NCBI GenBank assembly: GCA_027490305.1
Contig: JAIXYI010000079.1
Coordinates: forward strand, 1 to 35,351
Direction: 5' to 3'
Source: Flavobacteriaceae bacterium
Lineage (GTDB): Bacteria > Bacteroidota > Bacteroidia > Flavobacteriales > Flavobacteriaceae
Length of the DNA: 35,351 nucleotides
Shown: positions 1 through 7,590 of the stretch, in pieces
Position numbering within the stretch: the first letter of the stretch is position 1
How the letters are laid out: every line of letters begins with the position of its first letter
Notes under the pieces: generated by a model
Database searches by the model: none
What the model saw: the letters and a program-made list of their open reading frames with translations, nothing else
What the model was told of the DNA's origin: nothing
Program-made: the position numbers and the translations under genes

Positions 1-287
1 CCGGGTACACCTGTAATTCCAATTCGCACCGACCGATCAGAGTGGGGGAGACACAACTCGAGCAAACGGTCGGCGTCACTGCGATGGGTTTCCTGCGTGC
101 TTTCGACTAATGTAATGCCCCGGCTCAGGGCGGTTTTGTCGCCTTTTAGGATGGCCTGCGCCAACGCTTCCGGCTGGGGCCGTGACCGCCGCAACTGCCG
201 TATCGTACCCGCGGCATCCGGATTGACCGGTGCGGGTGGCGGAACGCCGTCGACTTCTGACAGCGCGGTTTTACGGGCAGGTTTCAT
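1..287 (-). CDS. meaB: MeaB/ArgK-type G3E GTPase, N-terminal part (cut by window edge)
   Basis: This is the first 95 codons of a minus-strand gene whose 3' part lies outside the window. The translation starts MKPARKTALSE and ends ...RIGITGVPG, which is the start of the P-loop (GITGVPGxGKS) of the MeaB/ArgK family. The preceding helical stretch (LSRGITLVEST, then a CLPHSDRSVRIG segment) also fits that family. MeaB is the GTPase chaperone that protects and loads cofactor into adenosylcobalamin-dependent methylmalonyl-CoA mutase in the cytosol. A cobalamin adenosyltransferase gene at 7956-8528 supports this role. The roughly 45-residue leader before the recognisable domain is Pro/Ala-rich and may be poorly conserved. 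The start was chosen because a TACTTTTA -7 box sits 5 bp upstream, which excludes anything further out. The assignment rests on the P-loop lead-in only, since the GTPase core is not visible. Confidence 0.85.
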   Translation of the reverse strand, partial: MKPARKTALSEVDGVPPPAPVNPDAAGTIRQLRRSRPQPEALAQAILKGDKTALSRGITLVESTQETHRSDADRLLELCLPHSDRSVRIGITGVP

Positions 288-292
288 AGCGA

Positions 293-300
293 TAAAAGTA
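293..300 (-). promoter_or_regulatory. -7 promoter element of meaB
   Basis: On the minus strand this reads TACTTTTA, one mismatch from the Bacteroidota -7 consensus TAnnTTTG. It ends 5 bases before the meaB ATG, so the transcript would be essentially leaderless. It is divergent from the promoter at 345-352. Confidence 0.5.
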
Positions 301-344
301 GCAAAAAACGCCCAATACGGGCGTCCGGCCTCGGGCGGATTTCC

Positions 345-352
345 TATTTTTG
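345..352 (+). promoter_or_regulatory. -7 promoter element of the AEC transporter gene
   Basis: TATTTTTG matches the Bacteroidota -7 consensus TAnnTTTG exactly. It lies 10 bases before the ATG at 363 and almost abuts an in-frame GTG at 354, which argues for the ATG as the true start. Confidence 0.6.
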
Positions 353-362
353 TGTGTATCGC

Positions 363-1274
363 ATGGAAAACCTCTTGCTCATCTTTGCCTGTCTGTCTGC
401 CGGATTGCTCCTCCAGCGGATCAGGGAATTTCCTTCCGATGGCTACAAAGCGCTCAACCAGTATGTCATCCATGTGGCGTTGCCCGGACTGGCTCTTTAT
501 TACATCCCCAAGATTGAATTGGGCGGAAACATCCTCTATCCATTGGGAATTGCCTGGATTGGCTACGTGTTATCGTTTGGTTTTTTCCTCTTTCTCGGTT
601 ATTGGTTTGCCTGGCCGCGGAAACTGACAGGATGCTTAATTCTTACCGCCGGACTCGGGAATACGTCGTTTGTCGGTTTCCCGATTATTGAGGCATTGTA
701 CGGCAGTGAAGGACTCAAAACCGCGGTTATCGTCGACCAGGCCGGAACGTTTGTGGTGATGGCAACCCTCGGGACACTCACGGCTTCCTTTTTCTCCAAC
801 GAGAAACCCGATGTGGGGGCCATGGTGCGTAAAATCCTCACCTTTCCGCCCTTTGTCGCCTTTGTTTTGGGTATGGTGATGGGTGTACTGAAATGGCAGG
901 TACCCGCCTACGCGGATACGTTCTTCCTGCGCCTGGCGCAAACCGTGGCACCGGTGGCACTGGTCGCCGTAGGCCTGCAACTGAAACTGGCGAAGCGCAA
1001 CCAATATTGGCGCTTTCTTTCGGTCGGACTGCTATTCAAACTGTTCTTCATGCCGCTTTTCTTTTTGCTGTTCTATCGGTATGTACTCGCCTTCGACGGC
1101 CCGATGTCGGATGTCTGTATCATGGAAGCCGCCATGGCGCCGATGATTACGGGAGCGATATTGGCCTCTTCCTACGGACTCAAACCGCGGCTTTCTGGTA
1201 TGATGGTCGGCGTGGGTATACCCTTGTCGTTACTCACGTTGATGGTCTGGCATTGGGTGCTCGGAATGCTGTAA
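363..1274 (+). CDS. AEC family permease (auxin efflux carrier-like)
   Basis: A 303-residue, very hydrophobic protein with about ten predicted membrane segments. Length and arrangement fit the AEC (auxin efflux carrier/malate permease) family: an N-terminal helix bundle, a GNTSFVGFPI segment near residue 97 that corresponds to the family's first Asn/Gly/Pro-containing helix break, and a second repeat with VALVAVGLQL and a MEAAMAPMITGAILA segment. The family transports small organic anions such as malate or other carboxylates; the substrate cannot be read from the sequence. A GTG nine bases upstream is in frame, but the -7 box at 345-352 favours this ATG. The next gene, an FAD-linked hydroxyacid oxidase, starts 42 bp downstream, so a shared role in uptake or efflux of a hydroxyacid is possible. 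That link is inference, because the oxidase has its own promoter. Confidence 0.82.
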   Translation: MENLLLIFACLSAGLLLQRIREFPSDGYKALNQYVIHVALPGLALYYIPKIELGGNILYPLGIAWIGYVLSFGFFLFLGYWFAWPRKLTGCLILTAGLGNTSFVGFPIIEALYGSEGLKTAVIVDQAGTFVVMATLGTLTASFFSNEKPDVGAMVRKILTFPPFVAFVLGMVMGVLKWQVPAYADTFFLRLAQTVAPVALVAVGLQLKLAKRNQYWRFLSVGLLFKLFFMPLFFLLFYRYVLAFDGPMSDVCIMEAAMAPMITGAILASSYGLKPRLSGMMVGVGIPLSLLTLMVWHWVLGML

Positions 1275-1304
1275 CCGGGGCTTTTCGCAGAGCCAAATAA
1301 TCGC

Positions 1305-1312
1305 TATTTTTG
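1305..1312 (+). promoter_or_regulatory. -7 promoter element of the FAD-linked oxidase gene
   Basis: TATTTTTG, a perfect TAnnTTTG match, ends only 4 bases before the ATG at 1317. Transcription would begin at or next to the A of the start codon, giving a leaderless mRNA. Confidence 0.6.
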
Positions 1313-1316
1313 AGGC

Positions 1317-2729
1317 ATGCACACCTCGCTCTCCCCTGACGTTACCCAAAGGCTCGAATCGATTGTAGGCCCTTCATTCATTTTCCTCGACGAGGAGACG
1401 CGTAAGCACTATGGCCATGATGAAACCGAAGACTATGTCTTTCCGCCATCGGTGGTGGTAAAACCGTCGAATGCAGAGGAAGTTTCCGGTATTATGCGGC
1501 TGGCCTCTGAATTTCGCATACCGGTCGTGCCCATTGCCGGTCGTACCGGACTAAGCGGCGGTGCACTGGCCATCCGCGGCGGGATCGGGCTTTCGATCGA
1601 GCGACTCAACCGGATTATCGCTATCGACGAAATGAACCTACAGGTCACAGTCGAGCCCGGCGTCATCACTCAGGTACTCCGCGAAGCCGTTGCCGAAAAA
1701 GGTCTTTTCTATCCGGTTGATCCCAGCAGTATGGGTAGTTGCACCATTGGCGGGAACGTGGCCGAAAACTCCGGAGGCGCACGGGCCGTTAAATACGGTG
1801 TCACCAAAGACTACGTGCTCAACCTGGAAGTGGTGCTACCCAACGGTGATATCATCCGCACAGGCGCTGACACTTTGAAGAACTCCACTGGCTATAACCT
1901 CACCCAACTTATGGTTGGCAGTGAGGGTACACTCGGTATCCTGACTAAGATCGTCCTGAAACTTCTGCCCCAGAACCGCCAGAACATCCTGATGCTGGTA
2001 CCGTTTTACGAAGCGCGCCAGGCCTGTGAAGCGGTTTCGGCTGTTTTTCGAGCGGGCATCGTACCCAGTGCACTTGAGTTCATGGAGCGTGATGCCATCG
2101 ACTGGGCCATCCGGTACGTCGACGGGATCAGCGTTACCGTACCCGACGACATCCAGGCGCACCTGCTGATTGAAGTCGACGGCAATTACCCCGACGTGCT
2201 CTTCTCTGAAGCGGAGAAAATCATGGAAGTACTCGAGGTATTTCGCATCGGTGAAGTGCTTTTCGCCGATTCAGACGAACAGAAGAACGCCCTTTGGCGT
2301 ATGCGGCGCGGCGTAGCGGAAGCGGTAAAAGCGAATTCTATTTATAAAGAAGAAGATACCGTCGTTCCCCGTTACCGCCTTCCGGAATTGCTTGAAAGCG
2401 TCAAGGCGGCGGGCGCGAAATACGGCTTTTCCTCCGTTTGTTATGGCCACGCCGGCGACGGCAACCTCCACGTCAATATCATCAAAGGCATGATGTCGGA
2501 TGAAAACTGGAAGACGGAAGTCCCGAAGGGTATCCGCGAGATATTCGAACGCACCGTCGCACTAGGTGGCACGCTGTCGGGCGAGCACGGTATCGGCTTC
2601 GTGCAGAAAGGCTATATGGACATCGCCTTCCCCGAGCATCACCTCCATTTGATGAAGGGCATTAAGCAACTGTTTGATCCACAAGGTATTTTGAACCCCG
2701 GAAAGATTCTTCCCGACCACCTCTCTTAA
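1317..2729 (+). CDS. FAD-linked hydroxyacid oxidase/dehydrogenase (GlcD/D-lactate dehydrogenase type)
   Basis: A 470-residue cytosolic flavoprotein of the FAD-binding-4 family. It probably oxidises a 2-hydroxyacid such as glycolate or D-lactate to the 2-oxoacid. The N-terminal PCMH-type FAD domain shows the expected landmarks: PSVVVKPSNAEEV near residue 45, PIAGRTGLSGGA near residue 75, and DPSSMGSCTIGGNVAENSGG near residue 135, where the pyrophosphate of FAD binds. The C-terminal cap has YGHAGDGNLHVNI and the closing GTLSGEHGIG and FDPQGILNPGKIL motifs of the GlcD/DLD group. Length is normal for GlcD (about 470-500). No GlcE or GlcF partner is adjacent, so a single-subunit D-lactate dehydrogenase is as likely as glycolate oxidase. 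No alternative start exists before residue 60, so the very close upstream promoter implies leaderless translation. Confidence 0.88.
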   Translation: MHTSLSPDVTQRLESIVGPSFIFLDEETRKHYGHDETEDYVFPPSVVVKPSNAEEVSGIMRLASEFRIPVVPIAGRTGLSGGALAIRGGIGLSIERLNRIIAIDEMNLQVTVEPGVITQVLREAVAEKGLFYPVDPSSMGSCTIGGNVAENSGGARAVKYGVTKDYVLNLEVVLPNGDIIRTGADTLKNSTGYNLTQLMVGSEGTLGILTKIVLKLLPQNRQNILMLVPFYEARQACEAVSAVFRAGIVPSALEFMERDAIDWAIRYVDGISVTVPDDIQAHLLIEVDGNYPDVLFSEAEKIMEVLEVFRIGEVLFADSDEQKNALWRMRRGVAEAVKANSIYKEEDTVVPRYRLPELLESVKAAGAKYGFSSVCYGHAGDGNLHVNIIKGMMSDENWKTEVPKGIREIFERTVALGGTLSGEHGIGFVQKGYMDIAFPEHHLHLMKGIKQLFDPQGILNPGKILPDHLS

Positions 2730-2730
2730 A

Positions 2731-2760
2731 AATACGACATTTGTCGTATTGTCGGCCGAC
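2731..2760. repeat. Two adjacent palindromes downstream of the oxidase gene
   Basis: AATACGAC, loop ATTT, GTCGTATT is a perfect 8-bp hairpin (2731-2750). It is followed at once by the perfect 10-bp palindrome GTCGGCCGAC (2751-2760). There is no T-tract, so this is not a classical terminator. It may be an mRNA 3'-end stabiliser or a binding site upstream of the next promoter. Confidence 0.55.
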
Positions 2761-2771
2761 GACCCGCCAGG

Positions 2772-2779
2772 TACTTTTA
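2772..2779 (+). promoter_or_regulatory. -7 promoter element of the outer-membrane protein gene
   Basis: TACTTTTA, one mismatch from TAnnTTTG, 27 bases before the ATG at 2807. The leader between them is A-rich, as is usual for ribosome recruitment in this phylum. Confidence 0.5.
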
Positions 2780-2806
2780 CCATGATAACTAAACAAATCA
2801 TTTATC

Positions 2807-3283
2807 ATGAAAAAACTACTTTTTGCGGCTCTTCTCGTAGCCGGTTCTTTTTCGGTTTCCGCTCAGGAAACAAAATTTGGTGCAAAAGCAGGTGTTGATC
2901 TGGCATCGGTAAAAGTCGACCTAGGCCCACTGGGTGAGGTGTCTGAATCGTACACCGGCTTTTTCGTAGGCGGTTTCGCCAACATCGGTATCTCCGAGTC
3001 TTTCTCGGTGCAGCCCGAACTCCTTTATGTGTCGCTTCCAGATGATTTCAGCTTCCTGAACATCCCCGTAATGGCGAAATTCAAATTCGACGACTTCAGC
3101 GTGTTCGCCGGGCCTGACCTGAACTACTTCCTCAATGCTGATGAAGACCAGTTCAAAGTCAACGTAGGCGTAGGCGCAGGGTACCAGATCAGCGAAGACA
3201 TCGACGTGTCGGCCAAATACTCAATGGGTATGGGCGACGTCAAAGTCAGCGGTATCTTCATCGGAGTCGGTTACGGTTTCTAA
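2807..3283 (+). CDS. Small outer-membrane beta-barrel protein (porin-family/OmpA-like barrel)
   Basis: A 158-residue protein with a clear signal peptide (MKKLLFAALLVAGSFSVSAQ, probable cleavage after SAQ). Alternating hydrophobic/polar strands rich in Gly and aromatic residues follow: FGAKAGVDLASV, GFFVGGFANIGI, SVQPELLYV, VFAGPDLNYF, NVGVGAGYQI and a final strand ending in GVGYGF. The terminal aromatic Phe is the usual barrel-assembly signal. This fits the small outer-membrane beta-barrel proteins (about 8 strands) common in Flavobacteriaceae. Their individual functions are mostly unknown; structural or adhesion roles are typical guesses. It is a single-gene transcription unit with its own promoter and a strong terminator. 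The central strands are somewhat acidic (DDFSF, NADEDQF). No homologous copy is adjacent. Confidence 0.82.
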   Translation: MKKLLFAALLVAGSFSVSAQETKFGAKAGVDLASVKVDLGPLGEVSESYTGFFVGGFANIGISESFSVQPELLYVSLPDDFSFLNIPVMAKFKFDDFSVFAGPDLNYFLNADEDQFKVNVGVGAGYQISEDIDVSAKYSMGMGDVKVSGIFIGVGYGF

Positions 3284-3310
3284 AGAGTATTTTGTTTTAG
3301 TTTTGTATTA

Positions 3311-3350
3311 AGAGAGGGCCGTCTTCGCAAGGAGGCGGCTTTCTCTTTTG
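3311..3350 (+). terminator. Strong intrinsic terminator with GNRA tetraloop
   Basis: A continuous 16-bp stem (3311-3326 with 3331-3346, including a few G-U pairs) closes a GCAA tetraloop of the GNRA class and is followed by TTTT. It lies 28 bp after the stop codon of the barrel protein. Confidence 0.85.
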
Positions 3351-3760
3351 TGTTTTGGGCGTGCCGCCGCCGTTAAACAGTCGCAGTCACAGTCACAGTC
3401 GCAGTGGGCGCCGTCGGGCCATCTGCTATAGCTTTTTGCAGGGCTTCGATTCCTTTTTTTGGTTTCCTGAACATCCGTTTCCAAAAGACGTTGGCAGGGG
3501 CAAAAAGGCTGCCGCGTCTGTCCCTCACGCGCGGTTCACTCCTGAAGCATGTTCACTCCCGGGGAAACCCTTTCGATGTTCCACCGCCGTATCCTTACAC
3601 CTGGTGTCCCTTGGCAGAGGCTACTTTCATGCCCCTCATTTTCTACAAGGACCAATATCAGCAAATGGTTTTGTTGAAGTGGGGCACCCGATATCCCCTA
3701 AAGGGGCTCTTCATCAGGCTTACACCATGCTCCGCCACATGCGTGCTCCCTATCAATTCT
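3351..3760. other. Non-coding stretch, no credible gene
   Basis: Overlapping open frames of 119 and 143 codons exist on the plus strand here. They start inside a short tandem repeat, show no family resemblance, no plausible ribosome-binding context and a composition unlike neighbouring proteins (runs of Ser/His, many Cys/Pro). I read this stretch as decayed or repeat-derived DNA. It is bounded on the left by the repeat at 3379-3405 and on the right by the inverted-repeat element at 3761-3891. Confidence 0.5.
3379..3405. repeat. Short tandem repeat of AGTCRC hexamers
   Basis: The stretch consists of AGTCGC and AGTCAC hexamers in tandem, about 4.5 copies. The reverse complement (GCGACT/GTGACT) recurs in the intergenic region at 27531-27600. 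Confidence 0.7.
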
Positions 3761-3891
3761 TAACAAAATGTGTGGTTTTCCCGTAAAACGGTGTCGCCGG
3801 GAATTTGTACTTTGTCCTTAGGGGAGGGGCGGATGCGTCCCTTACGAAACAATCGCGAAAGTTGGGTACGGGAAAACCGCATCTTTTGTTA
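3761..3891. mobile_element. MITE-like inverted-repeat element, 131 bp
   Basis: The left arm (3761-3785, beginning TAACAAAA and ending GGTTTTCCCGTA) and the right arm (3867-3891, beginning TACGGGAAAACC and ending TTTTGTTA) are inverted copies matching at 22 of 25 positions. The 81-bp core carries a GC-rich imperfect palindrome around GGGGCGGATGCGTCCC and has no coding capacity. Terminal inverted repeats around a short non-coding core are the hallmark of a non-autonomous transposable element. No matching transposase is in the window and I see no clear target duplication, so the class is unknown. A structured RNA or a large attenuator is the alternative. Confidence 0.5.
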
Positions 3892-4008
3892 AATTTTCTT
3901 CCTTGAGATATTGAAGTGTTTGCCCTGCATGATCGCACACATGAGTTTAATTGTATTGCGTTAATCCGCAAAGGCCAGGTAGTCGTTTGTACTCTCGTTT
4001 TCCGTTGA

Positions 4009-4027
4009 GAGACGTGGTGGACGTCTC
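4009..4027. repeat. Perfect short inverted repeat GAGACGT/ACGTCTC
   Basis: Seven-base arms GAGACGT (4009-4015) and ACGTCTC (4021-4027) flank GGTGG. No T-tract follows. It sits in the non-coding stretch between the MITE-like element and the secA terminators. Confidence 0.5.
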
Positions 4028-4060
4028 GCCGAGGATCAATATCGTAGAAATCTGAAAGTA

Positions 4061-4089
4061 TAAAAAAAGAGCGCCTCGAATAGGCGCTC
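4061..4089 (-). terminator. Second intrinsic terminator downstream of secA
   Basis: On the minus strand GAGCGCCT, loop ATTCG, AGGCGCTC forms a perfect 8-bp stem followed by TCTTTTTTTA. It is the second of two terminators in tandem after secA. Confidence 0.8.
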
Positions 4090-4105
4090 CCCTAAAAGTA
4101 GTGGT

Positions 4106-4133
4106 AAAAAGAAACCCCGGAAGGTCCGGGGTT
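4106..4133 (-). terminator. First intrinsic terminator of secA
   Basis: On the minus strand AACCCCGGA, loop CCT, TCCGGGGTT forms a perfect 9-bp stem followed by TCTTTTT. It begins 6 bases after the secA stop codon. Confidence 0.85.
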
Positions 4134-4139
4134 ATGGTC

Positions 4140-7100
4140 TTAGGCTTCGTTTACCAGCACCCATTCGCCATTGGCTAACAGGCTTTCCGCCTTTTTGAAT
4201 TTCATCGTTTCGGTCTTGCCGCTCATCACATGCTTGACCGTTACGTTGTCGTTTCGGTTGATTTTTGGTGCTTCCCGTGTAATCGTCTCGGTGACCTGCC
4301 GCGGTTGCGTTTGTCCGGCTTCGCGGTTTACTTCAGCCGCCTGGTCCAGATTCGGGATTTCATCCTTCGACGTCTTGTAGTTTTCCACCCGACGTTCTTC
4401 GCGTGCCTCCCTGATTTCCGGTGCCTGCTGTTGTTGCGGCAGATCACCCTTGAAAAGGAACGAGATCACTTCTTTGTTCACGCCGTTCAGCATGTTCGTA
4501 AACAACTCGAATGCCTCGAATTTATAGATGAGGAGCGGGTCTTTCTGTTCGTGCACCGCCAACTGTACCGACTGTTTCAGTTCGTCCATTTTGCGGAGGT
4601 GCTTCTTCCACGCTTCGTCGACTATGGCCAGTGTGATGTTCTTTTCGAAATCGGCCACGAGTTGTGCACCGTGTGTATCATAAGCCTTCTTAAGGTCGGT
4701 GACGACGTTCAGGGTTTTAATTCCGTCGGAGAATGGTACCACAATACGCTCAAAACGATCGCCCTGGTTCACAAACACATTCTCGATGATCGGGAAGGCT
4801 TCACGGGCATTACGCTCATTTTTCTCTGCGTAATACAGGGATGCTGCTTTATATACTTTGCCCGCCAGTTCCATGTCGGACAGCTTGTCGAATTCTGATT
4901 CTGTTACCGGCGATGTGATCGAGAAGTAACGGATCAGTTCGAATTCAAAGTTCCGGAAATCGCGCTTCGCCTTGTTTTCACGGGCAATAAGTTCACACGT
5001 ATCATAGATCATGTTTGCGATGTCCACTTTGAGGCGCTCTCCGTGCAAGGCGTGTCGGCGACGCTTGTAGATTACCTCCCGCTGCGCGTTCATTACGTCA
5101 TCGTATTCGAGAAGTCGCTTACGAACCCCGAAGTTGTTCTCCTCCACGCGTTTTTGTGCGCGTTCGATCGACTTGGTCATCATCGAATGCTGGATGACTT
5201 CGCCTTCCTTCAATCCCATACGGTCCATGATCTTGGCTACCCGTTCGGAGCCGAAAAGACGCATAAGGCTGTCTTCCAGCGATACATAGAACTGCGACGT
5301 TCCCGGGTCACCCTGACGACCGGCGCGGCCCCGCAACTGGCGGTCAACGCGACGAGAGTCGTGGCGCTCGGTACCGATGATGGCCAATCCGCCTGCGGCC
5401 TTCACTTCTGGCGTCAGCTTGATGTCGGTACCCCGTCCGGCCATGTTGGTTGCAATCGTCACGACGCCTGGCTTACCGGCCTCTTCGACGATTTGCGCTT
5501 CCTGCTTGTGCATCTTCGCGTTCAACACATTATGCTGGATACCACGCATTTTAAGCATACGGCTCAATAATTCCGATATCTCTACCGAGGTCGTACCAAT
5601 CAACACCGGACGTCCGGCGGCGGATAACTGTATAACGTCTTCAATAACCGCATTGAATTTCTCCCGTACCGAACGGTAAATCAGGTCGTGCTGGTCTTTA
5701 CGCGAAATCTGACGGTTGGTCGGGATTTCAACGACGTCGAGTTTGTAGATTTCCCAGAATTCGCCTGCTTCTGTAACGGCTGTACCCGTCATACCGGCCA
5801 ATTTGCGGTACATCCGGAAATAATTCTGGAGGGTAATCGTGGCAAAGGTCTGCGTGGCAGCCTCAACCTTGACGTTCTCTTTTGCTTCGATCGCCTGGTG
5901 GAGTCCGTCCGAATACCGGCGTCCTTCCATAATACGACCCGTTTGCTCGTCGACGATTTTAATTTTGTTGTCGTCTATGACATATTCGACATCTTTTTCA
6001 AAGAGTGCATACGCTTTCAGCAACTGGGTTAGCGTATGGATACGTTCGCTTTTCACGCTGAAGTCTTGGAAAAGGCGTTCTTTCTCTTCGGCTTCCTTGT
6101 CTTTTGGAAGGTCCATTTTCTCGATCCGCGCGATTTCCGTCCCGATATCCGGTAACACGAAGAAGCTCTCGTCAGATCCGTTTGCCAGTGCCTTGAACCC
6201 ACGCTCGGTCAGTTCGACCTGGTTGTTTTTCTCCTCAATTACGAAGAACAACGCTTCGTCTACCTTCGGCATGTCGCGGTTGTTGTCCTGCATGTATTGG
6301 TTCTCCGTCTTTTGCAGGAGTTGTTTCACACCTTCCTCGCTGAGGAACTTGATCAACGCTTTGTTCTTAGGGAGTGCACGGTGGGCGCGCAATAGGTTGA
6401 AGCCGCCTTCTTTCGCATTTCCTTCCCGGATCAATTTCTTCGCTTCGGCGAGGAAGCCATTGGCAAGGGCGCGTTGTTGGTTGACGAGGTTTTCAATCGT
6501 CGGTTTCAGTTCGAGGAATTCGTGACGGTCGCCTTGTGGCACCGGACCTGAGATGATCAAAGGCGTACGGGCGTCGTCAATCAATACCGAGTCGACCTCA
6601 TCCACAATCGCGTAGTTGTGGCGGCGTTGCACCAGTTCACCCGGGGTATGCGCCATGTTGTCACGCAGGTAATCGAAACCGAATTCATTGTTGGTTCCGT
6701 AGGTGATATCCGCTTCATAGGCCTTGCGACGACCTTCCGAGTTCGGTTGGTGGTTGTCGATACAGTCGACTGTGAGTCCGTGGAATTCAAACAACGGCGC
6801 TTTCCAAGTGCTGTCACGTTTCGCGAGGTAGTCGTTCACGGTCACCAAGTGCACGCCTTCACCGGTCAGGGCGTTGAGGTAGAGTGGGAGGGTCGCCACG
6901 AGGGTCTTACCTTCACCCGTTTGCATTTCGGCAATTTTACCCTGGTGCAATACAATACCACCGATCAACTGCACGTCATAGTGGATCATATCCCACGTAA
7001 TCGGTTTACCGGCGGCGTTCCATGAGTTGGCCCATACGGCAGTATCGCCTTCCAGTTTGACATACTCTTTGGTAGACGACAACTGACGGTCTGTCGGAGT

Positions 7101-7499
7101 CGCGGTAACCGTTATGGTGGTGTTTTCTTTGAATCGGCGCGCGGTTTCTTTCACGACGGCAAATGCTTCCGGAAGGATGTCGAGCAGTATTTTCTCTGAC
7201 ACTTCGTAGGCTTCTTTCTCAAGCGCATCGATGTCGGCATAGACGTCTTCTTTCTTGTCGATGTCGGCAATCGATTCGACCTCCGCACGCAAAGCGGTGA
7301 TTTTCTCATCCTGTGCCGCACGCGCCGCGCGGATCCGCGCCTTGAATTCGTCTGTCTTAGCCCTGAGCGCATCGTGTGACAATCCCGCTAGGGTCGGCTC
7401 GATTTCCTTTACCTTATTTACAAAGGGCTGGATGGCTTTGACGTCCTTCTGCGACTTATCGCCTACGAAGGCTTTTAATATACTGTTTATGAAACTCAT
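4140..7499 (-). CDS. secA: Preprotein translocase ATPase SecA
   Basis: A 1119-residue motor ATPase that drives unfolded preproteins through SecYEG at the inner membrane. Visible motifs are the Walker A box MQTGEGKT near residue 192, the DEAD-like box VDEVDSVLIDDARTPLIISG shortly after, and the second nucleotide-binding domain with LIGTTSVEISELLS and ATNMAGRGTDIKL, followed by GTERHDSRRVDRQLRGRAGRQGDPG. It is longer than the roughly 900-residue E. coli protein. The extra length includes an insertion after the first ISGP motif (about residues 320-420), as seen in Bacteroidota SecA. The C-terminal tail ends ...ANGEWVLVNEA and lacks the Cys-rich zinc motif that contacts SecB in proteobacteria. 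It is a single-gene unit between its own -7 box and two tandem terminators. Confidence 0.98.
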   Translation of the reverse strand: MSFINSILKAFVGDKSQKDVKAIQPFVNKVKEIEPTLAGLSHDALRAKTDEFKARIRAARAAQDEKITALRAEVESIADIDKKEDVYADIDALEKEAYEVSEKILLDILPEAFAVVKETARRFKENTTITVTATPTDRQLSSTKEYVKLEGDTAVWANSWNAAGKPITWDMIHYDVQLIGGIVLHQGKIAEMQTGEGKTLVATLPLYLNALTGEGVHLVTVNDYLAKRDSTWKAPLFEFHGLTVDCIDNHQPNSEGRRKAYEADITYGTNNEFGFDYLRDNMAHTPGELVQRRHNYAIVDEVDSVLIDDARTPLIISGPVPQGDRHEFLELKPTIENLVNQQRALANGFLAEAKKLIREGNAKEGGFNLLRAHRALPKNKALIKFLSEEGVKQLLQKTENQYMQDNNRDMPKVDEALFFVIEEKNNQVELTERGFKALANGSDESFFVLPDIGTEIARIEKMDLPKDKEAEEKERLFQDFSVKSERIHTLTQLLKAYALFEKDVEYVIDDNKIKIVDEQTGRIMEGRRYSDGLHQAIEAKENVKVEAATQTFATITLQNYFRMYRKLAGMTGTAVTEAGEFWEIYKLDVVEIPTNRQISRKDQHDLIYRSVREKFNAVIEDVIQLSAAGRPVLIGTTSVEISELLSRMLKMRGIQHNVLNAKMHKQEAQIVEEAGKPGVVTIATNMAGRGTDIKLTPEVKAAGGLAIIGTERHDSRRVDRQLRGRAGRQGDPGTSQFYVSLEDSLMRLFGSERVAKIMDRMGLKEGEVIQHSMMTKSIERAQKRVEENNFGVRKRLLEYDDVMNAQREVIYKRRRHALHGERLKVDIANMIYDTCELIARENKAKRDFRNFEFELIRYFSITSPVTESEFDKLSDMELAGKVYKAASLYYAEKNERNAREAFPIIENVFVNQGDRFERIVVPFSDGIKTLNVVTDLKKAYDTHGAQLVADFEKNITLAIVDEAWKKHLRKMDELKQSVQLAVHEQKDPLLIYKFEAFELFTNMLNGVNKEVISFLFKGDLPQQQQAPEIREAREERRVENYKTSKDEIPNLDQAAEVNREAGQTQPRQVTETITREAPKINRNDNVTVKHVMSGKTETMKFKKAESLLANGEWVLVNEA

Positions 7500-7530
7500 A
7501 AATACGGTGTTTCTGTTCGTGAAAAGTGTG

Positions 7531-7538
7531 CAAATTTA
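7531..7538 (-). promoter_or_regulatory. secA: -7 promoter element of secA
   Basis: On the minus strand this is TAAATTTG, an exact TAnnTTTG match, 31 bases before the secA ATG. It directly follows the T-tract of the upstream gene's terminator. Confidence 0.6.
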
Positions 7539-7541
7539 AGC

Positions 7542-7570
7542 AAAAAAAAAGCCTCTAAATGAGACTTTTT
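7542..7570 (-). terminator. Intrinsic terminator of the DUF2795 gene
   Basis: On the minus strand AAAAAGTCTC, loop ATTTA, GAGGCTTTTT forms a 10-bp stem with one G-U pair, followed by further T residues. It separates the DUF2795 gene from the secA promoter and may work in both directions. Confidence 0.8.
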
Positions 7571-7590
7571 CAGGTGTTTTTTTATTTTTT

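Noticed and set aside
97..627. 176-codon plus-strand frame at the left edge
   Set aside because: Antisense to meaB in its first part and out of frame with the AEC permease in the rest.
3355..3786. Overlapping plus-strand frames of 143 and 119 codons
   Set aside because: They begin in a short tandem repeat, end in the MITE-like arm, and show no family resemblance, signal peptide or plausible start context.
3753..3971. 72-codon minus-strand frame
   Set aside because: It lies across the 131-bp inverted-repeat element and its composition is that of translated repeats.
4230..6525. Long open frames antisense to secA
   Set aside because: Shadow frames of a clear secA gene; no promoter, no known motifs, and high Phe/Ser/Arg content typical of antisense reading.
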